Counted from the first letter of the stretch, positions 12,559 through 27,684 are shown. The stretch is 64,000 nucleotides of DNA from Toxotes chatareus (GCA_016801885.1 CM028891.1:16777017-16841016), one strand, 5' to 3'. Notes: a model not told the origin generated them from the letters alone. Made by a program: numbers and translations.

Positions 12559-15500
12559 ACTTAATGTGAGATGCAGCTGTTCTAACTTTAATAAAAATCA
12601 AGGATTATGAGCGTGATAATGGACCAAAACACTAAAAAAAAAAAAAAAAATGCATCATATGTTAGCTAGTTTACATGTGAATGCACACCATACTTGTTTC
12701 TATCATAGTGTAGTAGTGACTTTCTCTCCACTTAATTCAAATAATGGCCTAGGTGACATTGTTGACGTTGTTGCAGCGTTGTTTTGGTTACTGCCGACTC
12801 AGTTGTAGCTTAAGAAGAGATGCTGCAAATAGTTGATGTCACGTTGCTGCTTGCCAAATTTTTTTTATTGCTTTGACTTGAAGTTGCTGCCTACCAGCAT
12901 ACACGTACTGACCGTTCTATCTGGAAACAGCACAAACTGTACGGGCCTGATGATTCTCCTTTCATGGCTGTGTAGACAGCTCTCAGTCAAGTATAACAGA
13001 TTGCAGTCAAAAAGCTGCAGTGGTCAGATCATAAATATTGTAAAAGCCCAGAGAGTTGGGCTCAGAGCAGTCCTTTCCCTCTTCCCTAAAGAACAAGGCA
13101 AGAACATGTGTTTTGCCGTTAATTAAAATCAGGACTGGCCCCATGTTGCATGATTAATTACCTCATACCTCGCAGTTGCCCACAAACATTGATGACTCTC
13201 TGCTTGTATGTCATGGATAGGACTTGCACCATTCATCACCCCTGTAAGGTCAAGCTCAAAGCTACATTGTGTTCTGTAATTACAGGTCCCTGGTTCTGTC
13301 TGCTGCGTTGTGTTATTGCCTTTGATTTTGACAAATACATTTTTTGTCAGAGTCCTGCGTTTGGATGTCGATTAGTGCCCCCGTTAGAAATTAAATCAAT
13401 CTTTCCATAGAGCATAGATCTGTGTATTCAAATTCAATACCATTACTGGACTACACTGGACCCCATGTGATGAATGACTATCACTGAAAGTCACAAGTAG
13501 TAAAAGAAATGAGAAGAAAAAACAGTCGTATCAAGGTTAAAGCAAAATCCTAAGATATTCAAGAGATTGTTTCACTGATATACATCAGACAACTGGAGCA
13601 TTTTTTCTGTGCCTTCCTCCAGAGGGAAAGCATTACATACCGTTTTGGCTTTGGAGAATGCCACTGAGCAAATGCGTGTCTCCTGACACCTTGAGTTAAT
13701 GATCAGCCAGCTTCCAGAGAGGCAATGTATTTTGAGTCACCAGCGAAGCATGACAATAACCTTTAACATTATCATTTACACACACATTATACCACGGGAC
13801 AGATTGTCTATAGGCTGCCTTGCAGCAATAAGTCATCCTCCGCTGATAGGGTACCATCCTCATTTTTTCACGTTAAGGTATGTGACTTTGAGGTGGTTCG
13901 CAGGCCAAAATCGTCCATCTTGCGAAATTTCATTTTTGTCTTTTTCAGAATGCCTCTCTCAAGGTGAAATATTGTGATATTGCCACAGGCATAATGTTCT
14001 GAGATTAAAAACAGGGAAAAAGTAGGAAAATGTAATAAAGTGAATCTTATCATATAGCTTGTCAAACAACATTAGTTTATGCAGAGATTTGAATTACTGC
14101 GAGCATTTGGAATGCGGGGTAATACTTTCAGGGCCATATCATTCTGGCGCCATGAGAGGAATGAAATATTTTTGAGCAAATGCAGATTGACAGGCACCTA
14201 GAGAATCAAAGCTGTTGGAATACAATGATTTGTTATAAATCATGGAGGACAGACGTTAACACAAGCGCTCAGCGGTGGTGTCTGGTTTCTGTCTGTTTTA
14301 TTAGGACAGACTGTCATGACATGACGTTAACATCAGCAGAGAATTTTACAACCTGTAAGACTGTAATACAAAATAAAACACGTGTAGAACTTGCCATATA
14401 GTTTAAGATTACTATTACAGAGCATTGGCAATATACTGTATGTAGTATGTACACTGGCTGCAAACCACAGCCAGAAAAAATAGAGTTATTGCTTGTTAAG
14501 ATGGTCAGATGTCAGAGTCATTGGTTTGAGTTTTGTTTCAACCTTAAATTGGAACCACATTAAGCTTTGGAACAATTACATGGACTTACTCATCAGTAAT
14601 TCATGCACACATTAACATACCAGTAGCAGAGTTATTTCATGGCAGTTAAATTGAACTTATGAAGCATTTTAATGGCACAGAATCTTCCAAACAAAGGAAA
14701 ATGGGACAAATCTACCACTGAACTAACACAGTGGTGCTGAGAAGTTGCCAGCATTTTGTCAGTTGCACAGCTATGCAGCCATTTCCCCTCCTGGGTCTCA
14801 AGACCCATCACAGATAATCACTGACTGCTTGCACAGTCAACTCTGCCTGTTGTAGATGTACTTAATTAATCCCTTCCCATCCAGCAGCGGGCTAGGGGGG
14901 AAACCGTCCAGGGAGCTTTTTTTTTTGTGTACAATTAAAGATGCCCTTCCTTCAAATGTCCTCCTGGATCAATGGCACTAGAGGACAAGTGAAACAAAGT
15001 TGATGCAACGTATAGAGACCAATGAGAAGGAAAAGCAAAAGTTGAGATGGATTGCATGACCTTCAGAGGCCTGGTAGTCTGACTTATGTATCACAGTAGG
15101 CTAAGGTTTGTGTAAATCCTCTTGGATTGTCAAGTTCATTTATATTCTCACACCAGGTACTGTGGACAAAGAAGAAAAAAATCACTGAGGCAAGAGAGGA
15201 AAGAAAATAGGAAGCAGCCTCATGCTGCCGTCCATCAGAGTTAGATGTATGAATGTTCAGGTTTTACACTCATTTGCTGGGCACTGAGCAATGCACATTC
15301 TTCTTCTAGGAACAAACATGCTCAGAACATGACCTTTTACATGAGGAACCAGCAAATGTAACTTATCATTTTCACCAGGAGAGAAGTGAATGGCTGGCTC
15401 CTGAACTAAGGATGCATCTTTCTCCCTCAGCTGCTCTTCACTAAATAATGAATTACACATCCTTCATGTTCACGAACACACTGATTTGTAGGTGAGCTAA

Positions 15501-15639
15501 TGGGATTTTATCAATTAAGCCTTTGTATGATAAGCACTAAACATGTATGCAAATAATACAGGATCCTCTCAACAGTCTGTTGCAAGCATAGTTTTCTATT
15601 AAGAAATGTATCAGCGTGACTGTGCTGTTTGAAATTACA

Positions 15640-15900
15640 CTGATAGATTAAGTGAAGAACAATATATCAGTTAATTATTATGACAAATAGAAGCGTTAAA
15701 TGTCTTTGCTTTGTATTTCAGCCACTATAGCTAAAATATTTAGGTGAATTATGCATCATTAGGAGCCTACCATTAACTTATCAGCCCACAAATGAGATGA
15801 CTAATGGCACCACATATTTGTGCATCTTTGAAATATCACTAAAGGAGGCAACATTGATCCAAATTATCAAAATGGAAACATAATTAATGAAAAATAAGTT
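15640..15900. promoter_or_regulatory. Candidate conserved non-coding element
   Basis: This is the most enhancer-like stretch of the left half: about 260 bp free of low-complexity sequence, with many TAAT/ATTA cores, GATA-type and TTATCAG-type motifs, and ATGCATCAT. It has no open frame of note. Vertebrate type II cadherin loci sit in deserts rich in conserved elements, so this is a reasonable place to look, but the call rests on base pattern alone. Confidence 0.25.
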
Positions 15901-16535
15901 ACACAGTTATTCACAAAAGCTTATTTATCCATGTAGTTTGCTCCTCCACTCGCCTGTATTTCATTTCCAAATAGCTTGTTGCAAATGAGAAAAAAAAAAA
16001 ATGGCAGGTTAAAGTTTGAATGAAGACGTGCTGTTTATTTTGCCACCACTGTCTGAATCAACTCAGTTGTTCATTTGGGGTGAACACATTTTTTTTTCAG
16101 TTTCTATCTTGACAACAGCTTTGCTAGCTGCAGCTGTGGAGGATTCATTACACGTACACACACATTTGCAAGGCTGCAGCAGAACGGATGAATGGGCAGG
16201 ACTGCAGAAGGATTAGCTAGTGAAATATTCCCAGTTTTTCTAATTCCGTCTCTTTCTGAAACTAATTTATCATTAATTTCAACCATTCTAGGAATAGTGA
16301 TGTCAAGTGCTGGCAGATGCCATATACAAAGGCTACACACCTGTCACTGGGAGAAAGCAAATTATTTTACACTATGGTGCTATGGGAGAGCATTTTAGGT
16401 GTCAAATATGACATTCCTTTTATACACAGTGGCATATGTTCCTCAGGTATACACAATGAGGGGGTGTAAGGCTGCACAGTGTACAGAACAACTAGGACAC
16501 TTTCAACTATTTCACCCCGTTGGCGCATAGTTCTC

Positions 16536-16559
16536 AAAAAAAAAAAAAAAAAAAAAAAA
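16536..16559. repeat. Poly(A) run, 24 bases
   Basis: Uninterrupted A run. The sequence before it does not resemble a processed transcript or SINE, and I see no flanking target-site duplication, so it is annotated only as a homopolymer. Confidence 0.9.
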
Positions 16560-19500
16560 TCAGATCGTGTGGAAATGCAGTGCTGTGCATTCATTCACCA
16601 CCATTTAGTGGAATAAATGTAGCAGCTGAACTGACAGAGGGGTCAGGAGTTGTAAATGTATTCTACATTTCAGTGCTTTTCACAAGAGCAGCAGTAACTT
16701 AACCAAACCAGAACTGGCTGTCCGTGCCAGTAAAACATACTGGTATGTTGCCCCAAGGATATATGGGCCATTAGAATAGTCTGCTACAGTGGAGGGTTTC
16801 ATAATTAGAGAACTGTTATAAAATGGAGAGGTCACAGGTTTTAGTCTTTATATACATACATATATGCATATATTAGTGGAACCTGCAACTTTCCCTTCAT
16901 GATTTCCTGTAAAATGTAGAACACTTTCCTCTTCTGTAATATCTGTGCAGGGAAAATTGTGGGTCTGAGTCTGTTGTGGAAGGAAGTCTGAACTGCCTCT
17001 CTTCATCTCCGTCATGGACAAGTTTTCAAGAAACAGCAGCTCTTTAGATGTGAGATTCGCCTGCAAAATGTCAAATAGCAAATGGCTGCATTTATGAAGT
17101 ACTTTCATCCAAAGTGCTGTGCAGTTTGCCTCTCATTCACGCTTTCACTCACACACTGATGGCAGAGTGCTGCAGTACCCTGCAAGGTGCCAGCCTGACC
17201 ATGTCCCTGCTTCCTAGACGCAGAGTGCATATAAAGGGCAGATGCTCGAACATGGATAGTTTTGTAACTTGTTTACTCTTAATTCACACATCACATCAAC
17301 ACAATTTGGTGGTGTGCATTTGCATAGATTTTAATTGTTTAATAACATTGCAGATTGAAGAATTTCATTGAATGACACATTTCCTATCTTTCTGTCATTG
17401 TGTTATTTAACTTTCATATTTAACATGCTTGCTAATAGCATCCCAAAAATGTAGTTATCCTTACGATTCTTCTCATATATATAGGGACCATCGTAAATGG
17501 GCACAAATATGTACATAGTCATCTTTTACCATTAGATTACAAAGACCACATAATTTGTTTATTGTGGTACTTCAGATGTGGCATTTTCACTATCATTACA
17601 TTAATTTGTTCCATAAAACATAATACTGTAAGTTTACACAAATGCAATCATGGATGAAATATGTGATGGCCTTTGAGACATCTTTTTAGCCCACAAAAGA
17701 GATAATAAACTTGACATATAGCAGAGAATCTTCAGTCAGTCTGCCTTTCTTTGCCTATGGCTGCTCTCATCTTTCTCAGTAATAATATGATTCTGTCATG
17801 CGGCCAAATTAAGATATAATGTGACCTGGGGTGGGCAGAAAGGCTTGTTGCAGAACGGATTAAAAAAAAAACAATCAGGATGTTTCTTCGGGCAGATTTT
17901 AAGTTTAAATGAGCACACTCCTAGTGGTGTTAAGTTTGAAACATTGCTGAGCATCTGTGGTGTTCATTTGACACAACACCTAACCTGTCAGGTAAATTCA
18001 TAATGAACAGCGTCAGTCTGCAGTGGACAACCTAAAGCAACTTTAAGATTTATCTTTAATTTCATTTGCATTTTTCTTCATTAGGCAGTGTACCAGTGTG
18101 CCACTGGTGTTATCTCATAAAATAAAGACATAAAGGGAGCGCTTGAAGTACACACCTTTAGTTCCCCCTTTTGGTAGATGATAATAAAATCAAATTATTC
18201 TCCCATGTTTGGCAGTCCACTTGGGACTGTGTATGTGCACGTCAGTGGATTCAGAACAGAGGAGCCAAGGTCCTCTAAGAGCCTTTCATTATTATAATTG
18301 CCATGTCTGTCCATCACATGGGCACTCCCCAAAAGAACATTATCTCTCACTGTACAACTATATGAGACTTAACATGGGGAATATGCACATTTCAATTTGA
18401 AACACGAGTCACATTATGCTGGAAATTCACTCAACTGAAATTTAAGATTCAGCTTTGGTGTAGCCCATGTTGGTTTAACTGACAAGAAAGGGTAAAATTA
18501 GCATGAAAGGTTTTTTGCCTTTAGCTAATGCACTTGCACAGTCAGGTGAAAATAAGGATTATCACTTGACTCTTAGTATAAAAACCTGATACACTTCAAT
18601 CTACAGTGTCTACATGTTATTCAGCATTTGCTCTTGCAACCTTTCCACAATTTGGTCTTTTATGCAGAAGAGTGTGTTCTTATATTTTGATGACGTCCAT
18701 ATGGCTTTCAGGCATGGACTTTATCAAACTGAACTGAAATGAAACAAATGCACAGCCCTTTGCTTTCTTTTTTCCCCCCATCCTCTTGTGTATCAAACTG
18801 TTGTCCTGAGAAGATTTTAAATTTTTAAGTTTTTAGTGGTATTGTGATGATTTTTAGGATCATATCATCAAGTGAGCTAGTTATGGCTGTCAGGAGGAAG
18901 CTAAATCTCATCTGGGAAGTCACACCAGTCGCAACAGCAAAGAAAACAAGTTAAATGCACAGCATCCAAGACTGGCTACATGACGTCAGTGGATCATAAC
19001 ACCTCGGCATGATAGCATGCTGCTTAGTTAAATAGTTTTCATATTTTTCAGCAGTACAGATCGATTTATCTGGTTTTATTTGTGTGGTCACTCCTGTGAG
19101 ATTCAGTCACTCCACTTTTAAAGGGCATAGCAATTTCAATGCAAAAAAAACCCCCAAACAAAACAACCAAAATTTCTTGAGGCCAATTATTCAGTATAAT
19201 ATGGTATAATGTCAATGAAGAGTAACCCCTTTCTCCTTGATAGGATGGCCTAATTAATGGCAAGGATAATGAACTGAGTCCCATTTCATTGGACACAAAG
19301 TGCAAGGCAGCAGCCCCATTATCCTGTTGATAACTGAAGTGTCCTTCCTTTCATCTCCACTCTTAATGCCATCAAATACCATTACTGATTGTCCAATTTA
19401 CAGAGTGCTCTGGGATCTCACTGCTTGTTGAGGCACCGAAGTGCATCACAAATACGAGGTGAATGCTCAGTGAGGTGCAATCAGCGGTGGGCATCACAAC

Positions 19501-22500
19501 AGACAGATATTTTCCACCTTACTTTTTAAACATGGCCTCATGTTATTCTGAGGTTGGATGCTGCAAAATGCCAGTAAAGGTTATCATATCTGATGCCCAG
19601 AATATTTCACACTTAACTGGCTGGTATGGAAGAGCTGAGTTTATCAGAGATTAGTTTTGCTGGGATTCACACACATTAAATTATTTCAGTGTTGAACATG
19701 GATGACAGTGAATTCCAAAGAAAGCTATTGTGGCAAGATGGTGGCAGGAGCAATATCCACATGCTTTAGAGATTGTAAAAATGGAGGTCATAGTCGGGTA
19801 ACCTTGGTGGCTCAGGTAAGCGAACCAAGATTGAGCCTTACAACAGTTACGAGTTTCCTGATTTAGTCTGATATCGAACATACAGTTTGTTCTTCCCATG
19901 TGTAATCCACTCACAATGATAGAGACCAATGCACTGTCACACATCAGTTATATTATATATACTATATTTATGCACTTTCAGAGCTACTTGCTATAAAAAT
20001 ATAAATATAAACTGTGACCTGATAAAATTAAATAGGTCTACAACTGTCACTAACACCAACAATGTGTTTGCTTGACATCATCTGTAGACTTTACCTTTAT
20101 TCTGCCACTGTGATAATTCTAAGTTGTACCAAACAACAGCTGTGTGGGAACACGGCAATAATTTTAAAAGGCAACTAACTTGTTGCCACATTGCAGACTA
20201 TAAAGCGTTTCAGATGTCTGTTGTAATAAAAAAAGAAAAAAAAAAAGATGGGCTGAGCACAAACAAATGCTTTTTGTGTTGATGAAACAGTTCTGACAGT
20301 TGTGGAAGCATTACCGGTGTGGGTTCATATTCTTTGGGGATTAGGAGGAATCAACACAGCTGCAGTGAAGGTGGTGTTAACAGAAGCAGATGTTATTTGT
20401 TTTAATACTTAGCGGGGAGGGGTTGTTGCAGCTGCAGGCATCTCTGCCTTAGACTCATTGTTTTATTCCAGCAGAGCCTTTATATTTCTATCGATATACC
20501 GTCTTGGTAAACATACAAGTTTCTGAGGTGCAGTGTTGAAAATACAGTGTAGGTATTCATTTACATACACTAAGGTCTTATAGGTCCCACGTTCTGTTTT
20601 CATTTGTTTTCACATGGTAATGCAAATAAATAAGTTAACATATATTTACAGAATTAGCCTTCTCTCAGGCAACTGGCATAGTACTGGACTCAGTGGACTG
20701 AGTGGAGGTTTTTGATGTCTAACTTGGCGAGAAGAATTAATGATTTGTGCGTGAGTGAAGGTAATCTGTATTCAGTTTTGATTTGTTTGTTGTATGTGCT
20801 GTGTATTTGATTATTTATAGGCGATTGTGAATTTGCATCTTAGATATCTTTTTAAATTTTATTTTGCTTCACCCTGTTTTTAACTGGACTTTCAACATTT
20901 GGCTTTTCACTTGGTCAAAGAGCATTGAATCCCCAAATCAAGTGCATCCTTATCTTTGAGGTTGATCAAAAGCAATATTTATAAAACATTTTGTGTCCAC
21001 ATAAATATTGCTAGATTTTCATCAAGGGCATTTGGTGCTTGCTAACAACAAGATATAGTTAGATTGATAGGAGCACAAGAAAACACAGTGCATCACTGAG
21101 ACCTTGGCTATAAGACCATTAGCATTCATAATCTGTCCACGTGTGCCACTTGGTCTTGAAATGAATACACTGCTCCAGCTTGGGTACATCACACTTTTAT
21201 GAATATAAAGGTGACCAGATTGCTCGTGTTCTGATTACTTTAGGAGATAACATATGCATTAAAGGAACATACCTGAAATTTAGCCAAGGTCACACCTTAA
21301 ATACATAGCATAGGACAGATCCTAAAATTGGACCTGTGGTTTAATATCTAACAAGCAATTTGATGTGGTTAGAGATAAGGGGGACATGATGTATAGCATG
21401 TGCCAAGTTGCGTCATCCGACTTATTTGCTGCACCACCTTTTATATCCTGTTTCCAATAAATCTTATATTGACATTGCCTTATCGTGTCCAGCCCGAAAC
21501 ACGCACATACTGTTCTTGAAAGAGACACTTGAAACAGCATCACATCAGGGGCAAATACAACTCACAGCTTGTAAACAGTAAACAAGGACAGCTCTCCGCC
21601 TCTTGCTGCAGAGATTCAGGTGGGGAGGCTCTGTGCTGTTTCAAAAGTGCTGATCCCGATGTAATATTGACAGGCGCTGAGCCAGGCGAGGTCTTTGGGT
21701 CCGACACATTAAGGTCATATTACTTCCCTCCAACCTTTTTGCCTCTCTGCCTGAGCTGAGCGCTAAAGATAGCACTTTGCCAATACAGACACCCAACTGT
21801 TACCTTGTTGGTAATTAAAAATTCATGGACCTTTAATGTTAAACATGACAAAGGACAGTAAGGCAATACAGGGTTTGGACACATGTTGGAAGCACCGACA
21901 TCTCACCACACAACCTGTCAGTCAGTCATGGTCAGAATGAGAGTTTATCTCTTAAAAACAAACACATCAGTGCTTTAGATGAAATTAAAACACAACCATA
22001 AGTTTGATGTTCCTGAACAAATGTTATCATTTTCCAAAATCCTTTGAAGTTAGACAGACAATATCTTATTGAAGTGTCAGAGCAAAATTCAATATATCGT
22101 CTTGGCAGCATAAATAATGCATTACAGGCTCTTAGGGTAAAATGGAGAGGAGGTTATAAATATGAAACATATGAGTTGTATTGACAAGGCCTAGCCAAGC
22201 TGGCACCCGTCATCAGCAGGAGAGCTTCCAGGGAAACAACAGACAAGTGTCCTCTATCATCTTTGCCCTTTATTGGACCTCTGGAGGTCGCATTTGAACA
22301 CCTATTTTGTGAAGGTGAAATCTGCTCCTGTTGGGCTCCTCCCAAATACTGTTTACCGTAATTATTATAAAAGGATTGGGTTCTTTCTTGATTAAAAAAA
22401 AATAATAATGATAAAGATATATAAAACAGCTAAGCAAAACAAACAACCTCAGTGTGCTATGGGCATATTGAGTGATGGGCTTCATTTGTTCTCTCCATAA

Positions 22501-25500
22501 TGGTGATCACAAATGCCCACAGCAATAAAATATGTGGATTCTCTGGACAGATTTTACCCATGTGTTTATTTTAATGTAGTAAACAACAGCACCAAAGTAA
22601 TGCAATCTGCTAGTTTTGTCTAATCCTGACTTGCAAACATGTAAAAAAACAAAAAACAAAAAAGCACTATGATATATGTTCAATATTTTTTTAATTAGAA
22701 AGGGAATAGAACTCTTTATTTGAATTCAAGGAGCTGCGATGATTTTTGGGCTGACCTTCAAGAGATAATTACCTATATCGATGATATTTCATTTCTTAGC
22801 CCAGATGATTTGTGACCAGTCACAGTGACAAACAGTGGCTTTACTCTTTGCAGCACATGTAAAACTAGAATGGTCCACAGACCAGCTCTTTGACAGCAGC
22901 CTAAGGCAGCATCCAGTTTTAACTCTTCCAGCAGACATTACTGTTCAGTGATATTTTGAGTGTTCAGGTGTCAGAGTTTTCACAATCACCAGCTTCATGA
23001 GATGCAGATGTGGTCCTCGCTAATTTAAATGTTTAGTGGCTCTTTTAACTTCAGTTAAGCAACTGGTAACAGTGACTCTGGTTTTGGTGATTACTTACTT
23101 CAGTCACACAAAGTGTGAGTCTTGAATTGACTCATGCAAACACCTATCCGCTTACTCCAAGCTGCAACTCAGTTCAGCTTTCACCTGTTTCTAGTCACAA
23201 TCTACTTTGCATAATCCTTTCAGAGTGAGGAAATGTGTTATTCTCACTTTGTGCACTTGTACTGAGACTTCTTAAGGAGACCAGTGTCATGAGCAGCAAA
23301 GAGGTGGTCTTTTCCCAATTCTGACACCCTGTTGTCTCGCTTTTGTCACTTTTCTATCATTCCCAATTTTGTCATTACACACCCTCCTGCTGCTCCCTTG
23401 CCATCCTCGAGCTGCTTTCTTGACTTCATCCGGGCACTCATCTGCCACCTTTTTCTCACTCAGAGAGCCAGCACAAGAAAAAGAAAATGCACTTCTGTAA
23501 ATGTCCTGACTAAAAATCCTGGCTAAAGGCGCAGCCGTTTAATGCAGTGGTGCCATTTTGACAGTGTAACAGCAAGACAAAAACAAAATAAGACACAACA
23601 ACAACAAAAACTGAACAGAAGCTATTTACCTTTCAAAGCTCTTTTACTCTTTTAATCCTTGGAAGTCAAAGCTGTGGACCTATCTCTGCAAGGATGCTAG
23701 GATAGCCTATTCAGTAAAATACATTTTAAGAACAGTGCTAAGTACATACATTTGTTAACATTAAATTAAAACCTCACAATAAAAGCAATTTCAGACAAAG
23801 CACTGAAGTAGGCAGTTTTTTTTTTTTCTTATACCTGTTTGGCTTTTTGTCAGTTGGTAAAGTCCTTGACAAAGTGCTACCAGTCCTTCATTAAATAAGG
23901 AGGGCACTTATTTGTATTGACAGGATCTATCTTCTTCTATGTCTGCTTTTTTTGTATTTTCATCAATTAAAACACTGCCATTTATTTTGTCATGAATGAC
24001 ATAAGTGTGTGCTCCTTCTTAAGAGCCACGTATATGTGGGAAGCTGGTTGGAAGTTGTTTCTTACAGCACAACCACTACTGTCTTAATATCGTTTGTTCT
24101 TCCGATTTTATTTTGTTTAATTTTAATATATTTAGGTTATTCATTTCACTGTGTAACTTACTTACTCTGTAATGAAAATGTTATACTCATTTGAAAGAAA
24201 TTGTTGCCTTGTCGATGGAAGGGCCTTCTGCAGTGTATTGCATTGCACCAAAAAACATAGTTTACTCCAAACCAGGGGGAATTTCCATGGGTTTTGGAGC
24301 TTTGGTCAGACTAAACATTTACTTGAATTATCAAAATTATTCTCACAGTAAACAATGATGAAGATAATCGTTCGCTGCAGCCATAATGCAGCTACTTTAA
24401 CCTGCTGGGATGTTGGATGAGAAGTCAACTGTTGTCTGCAGTCCGTCACCTTGAGCAACACTGAAAGTTTCTCCGAAGTATTTTATCCGTCTCTCTGTAG
24501 TTGCCTACAGTATGTCAAAAACGTACAGTTGGTAGAAACAACCCAAGGAACTTTTGTTCAGAAGCTTACTAGCTAAGCCCAGCAACAGAAATGTCAGTCC
24601 GTCAGCTCTGGGCTTTGTGTCTACACAAACTCAAAACCTTGAATCTCCTTTCTATTTTCTTTTTTTTGCCGACCTTGGGATACGCTTGCATTTTCACACC
24701 TGGATATCGTTACCTCAAGATCATGGGGATTTTTTGTTTTTGATTAGCTTTCAGAGATTGCAGTACATGTGCATCGCTGTAAACTGCGCTATGGATAGAT
24801 GCTAGTTAGTGAGAAGAGACTGTTGTATTATGGGGTGTCTGTGTTGAGCTACAGGCAACCCGCAGAGCTTTTTATCTGGCTGTGCAACCTGGCCGGATGG
24901 CATTCTCTTGGCACGCCATCCTTGTGACTGGCCACTTGGCTTGTGGCCCAGGGATATTTGGCTCGCTGTGCATAGCAGAATCACCCCATCCCCCTAATTC
25001 CCTGCTTTACTTCTCTCTCTCTCCCTTGCGTTCTCTCTCTCTCTTTCACTGGCCACTTGCCTAAGGACAACTGCAGTGCTTTGTGTGGCCTAGCGGGTCT
25101 CTTTATACTGGCTTCATGGCCGTGGCTGGTAGGAAGACAGCGCCATGATAGCTACAGACAACCGCACAATTATACAATGTAGTCAGTCAGTCACTCACTG
25201 CAAGGTGGCTTTATGCAATGCATGAGACCCTATCAGCTGTGACTTACCAAGGCACCGGTGTAATTCAATTGTAGGGATGGCCTTGGGTGGTGCAGAATCA
25301 GGGGACATACAACAGCTTATTATCCACCTCTCTGACTGTCTATCAAATTGATAGCTCACTCTTAGTGGCATCTCATTGACATTGTGTTGAATGTCCTGTG
25401 TCTGCCCTGCTTAATTGAACACAGAATTACCCTATTTGGACACGCTTAGCAGAATGGAGCTTAACGAACGTAGAAAATAGAAGATGAGATCAGAGCTGAC

Positions 25501-26221
25501 CTCTGGAACACACACCGTACACAAAAGCCAGAGGCTGCAGTCACAGAGATTATCTAAAGGGGGTGGTATGAACATTTTGTAATCTGTCAAATGCTGGCAC
25601 TGCAAAATACACATAGAAAGCCCAGTGGCTGTTCTTAATATGCTGTGTTCTGTGAGGAACCACTAATATTTTTCATGATTTTATTGCATTATAAAGTTTC
25701 AGGCAGTGTGGTTTGGAAAGGATGGAAATGAAGGTAAATGTGTATCAATATAGGGATTGGTTTTTAGACAGATTTAGAGAGTTTAGATGAACGTTGACAT
25801 ATCTTTAAGGTTTTATGTGGATATTCTTTGATGGAAGTGGGCACTCTTGTTTATTTTCGTCGTAAGCAGGGTGAAAGCAAGGACGATTCAGCAAATGTAA
25901 TCTTCCCCGTGGTTTCAGCAGCATGTCATCTGTGAAACATGAAAATAAAATGTCCATGATCATAAACGCTCAATGGTGCAACTCAAATAAGACACCTAAT
26001 GAAAAGGCATCCAGAGCTGTTGAATTAATTTCTCAGCCCATGCTCTATGGGCAGTGCTTTATCATCGTTTGACAACCCAGGCATTCCCTTAATGGAGTGT
26101 GAATTCATGGAGGTTTAGGTTATCATTGTCAGTGACACAACTGGAGAAACGGTCTTTAGGTACCTGTATGCATGCATAGGCATCACTTACCTGAAGTTGA
26201 CAAACAGCTGCCATATACTGA

Positions 26222-26545
26222 AGGAATTTTTGGGCCGTCTCGGACACTTGGTTTCTTGCTGTGAGTTGGATAAGATCAATTCCACTTTCACATTTATACA
26301 GTAAATACTGTATGTAGCTGCTGCCAGGAGACAGCTTAACATAAACACTGGAAACACTGGGGGAAACAGCCAGCCTTGCTCTGTCAGAGGATAAAATCTG
26401 CCTGCCAGTGCCTTTAAAGCTCACTAATTAACACGCTATATCTTTTCTGCTAAATCTGTACAATTACTTTAGTGTAAAAACGACAATAAGCCATTGTACA
26501 GCTATTTCTTGGATGGGACGAGGAGGTTCCTGCTTCAGAAAAGTT
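26222..26545 (+). repeat. Dispersed teleost repeat, longer degraded copy
   Basis: Recognisable blocks in order are a 'TTTCTTGC…GAGTT…AAGATCAATTCCACTTTCA' head, a 'GCTGCTGCCAGGAGACAGCTTA' region, 'ACTGGAAACACTGGGGGAAAC', 'CCTTTAAAGCTCACTAATTA', and 'AGTGTAAAAACGACAA' near the tail. I recall this series from a repeat that is abundant in percomorph fish genomes and transcripts. The copy is diverged and has no coding capacity. It shares its head with the fragment at 5151-5245. Family name and transposition class are not certain from memory. Confidence 0.55.
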
Positions 26546-27684
26546 GTTGATTGGAAAACCAAAACAATGACAACGATAAAATGCCCTGTAGAGCTGAGAG
26601 GAGCTGCAGAGTTCACCACTGCCAGCAAACCTTTTCACCCTTTGACAAGTGAGTGAAATGCAGCCATATCATATATTGTCAACTTATTAGTTGAATTATT
26701 CTACTCCCATGTATTCAAGAAAAGATGTCTTGTGCCTTCTTGTGCAAAAATTGGCCAAATTTAAAGTCTTAACAGTTACTTAACAGTAAATGCAACAAAT
26801 CACAAATAAACAAATCATAGTTTTTAATCACTCATCCATTTATGCGATATGAATTGGTTGACGGAAGTCTGTGTGCACCAGCATAACATTTGATACAGCC
26901 TCCAGCTGCCTGTTCAAAGAGCTCTGCTGCCCTCTGCTGATAGCAAGCCTTCCATGATCCATACATCACGTCTGTATTCAGAACTGTAGGTGTAAAACAG
27001 AGGGATTCATATTGTATAATTCAGGCACTATGGAGTGAAGTGTTTGATTAAATGAAGATCATATAGTTTCCTTTCTATGTAGGGCAGTATTTCTAGCAAA
27101 TAAAACTACTGTATATCAAATCTGAAAACAAACAGAATTTAAGGAATGACCTGATATCATATTTCTATATTCCTACAGTCTTGGAAATCTCTATATTTCT
27201 CTATATCCAGAGACCTTTATCTAATTTCTTTTAAAAGAAAAAGTAGTGAAAATGATGACAGATAAATGAATTAGTACAGCATCTGCATGTTGTGCTTTTA
27301 GTCCAGGAGATGGAGCCAAATACTGATGAAAGAAATCTACTGTAAGGATCCACAATCTTAAAACGCACTGTGGCACAGCTTGTTGGAAGTTGGCATTTGT
27401 CAAAGTTACCAAGTTCAACTGATGCTGAACCTCGTTGAGCATATATGTTTCAATAATTTCCAGGTTTATACATGGTAAGCAAACCGCATCATGTGCACCT
27501 GAAAGATAAAATACTAGAAACATGAAACGTCAGCCCTTAAACTGAGCTTTAACAGGCTATCACAGGCCTAACTGACAGACAGGCAGAAGACAGGCACGTG
27601 TGCACCTGCGTTACATGAAACCTGACAGAATAACATTCCTTTGGCAGCTAAGCAAGTGGTGATATGCATCATCTCAGGTGCTGA

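Larger units (their letters stand above)
12556..26221. other. Gene-free region
   Basis: I see no supported gene in this 13.7-kb stretch. It holds A runs (12634-12650; 16536-16559), a stretch reading like conserved non-coding DNA (15640-15900), and ordinary AT-rich single-copy sequence. At 24.88-25.08 kb there is a GC-richer patch with a short duplicated phrase (CTGGCCACTTG twice) and a CT-rich tail at 25012-25045. No splice-site-flanked frame with a recognisable protein motif was found on either strand. Confidence 0.5.

Noticed and set aside
16536..16559. Poly(A) run as the tail of a retrocopy or SINE
   Set aside because: No processed-transcript or SINE body precedes it, and no flanking duplication is visible.
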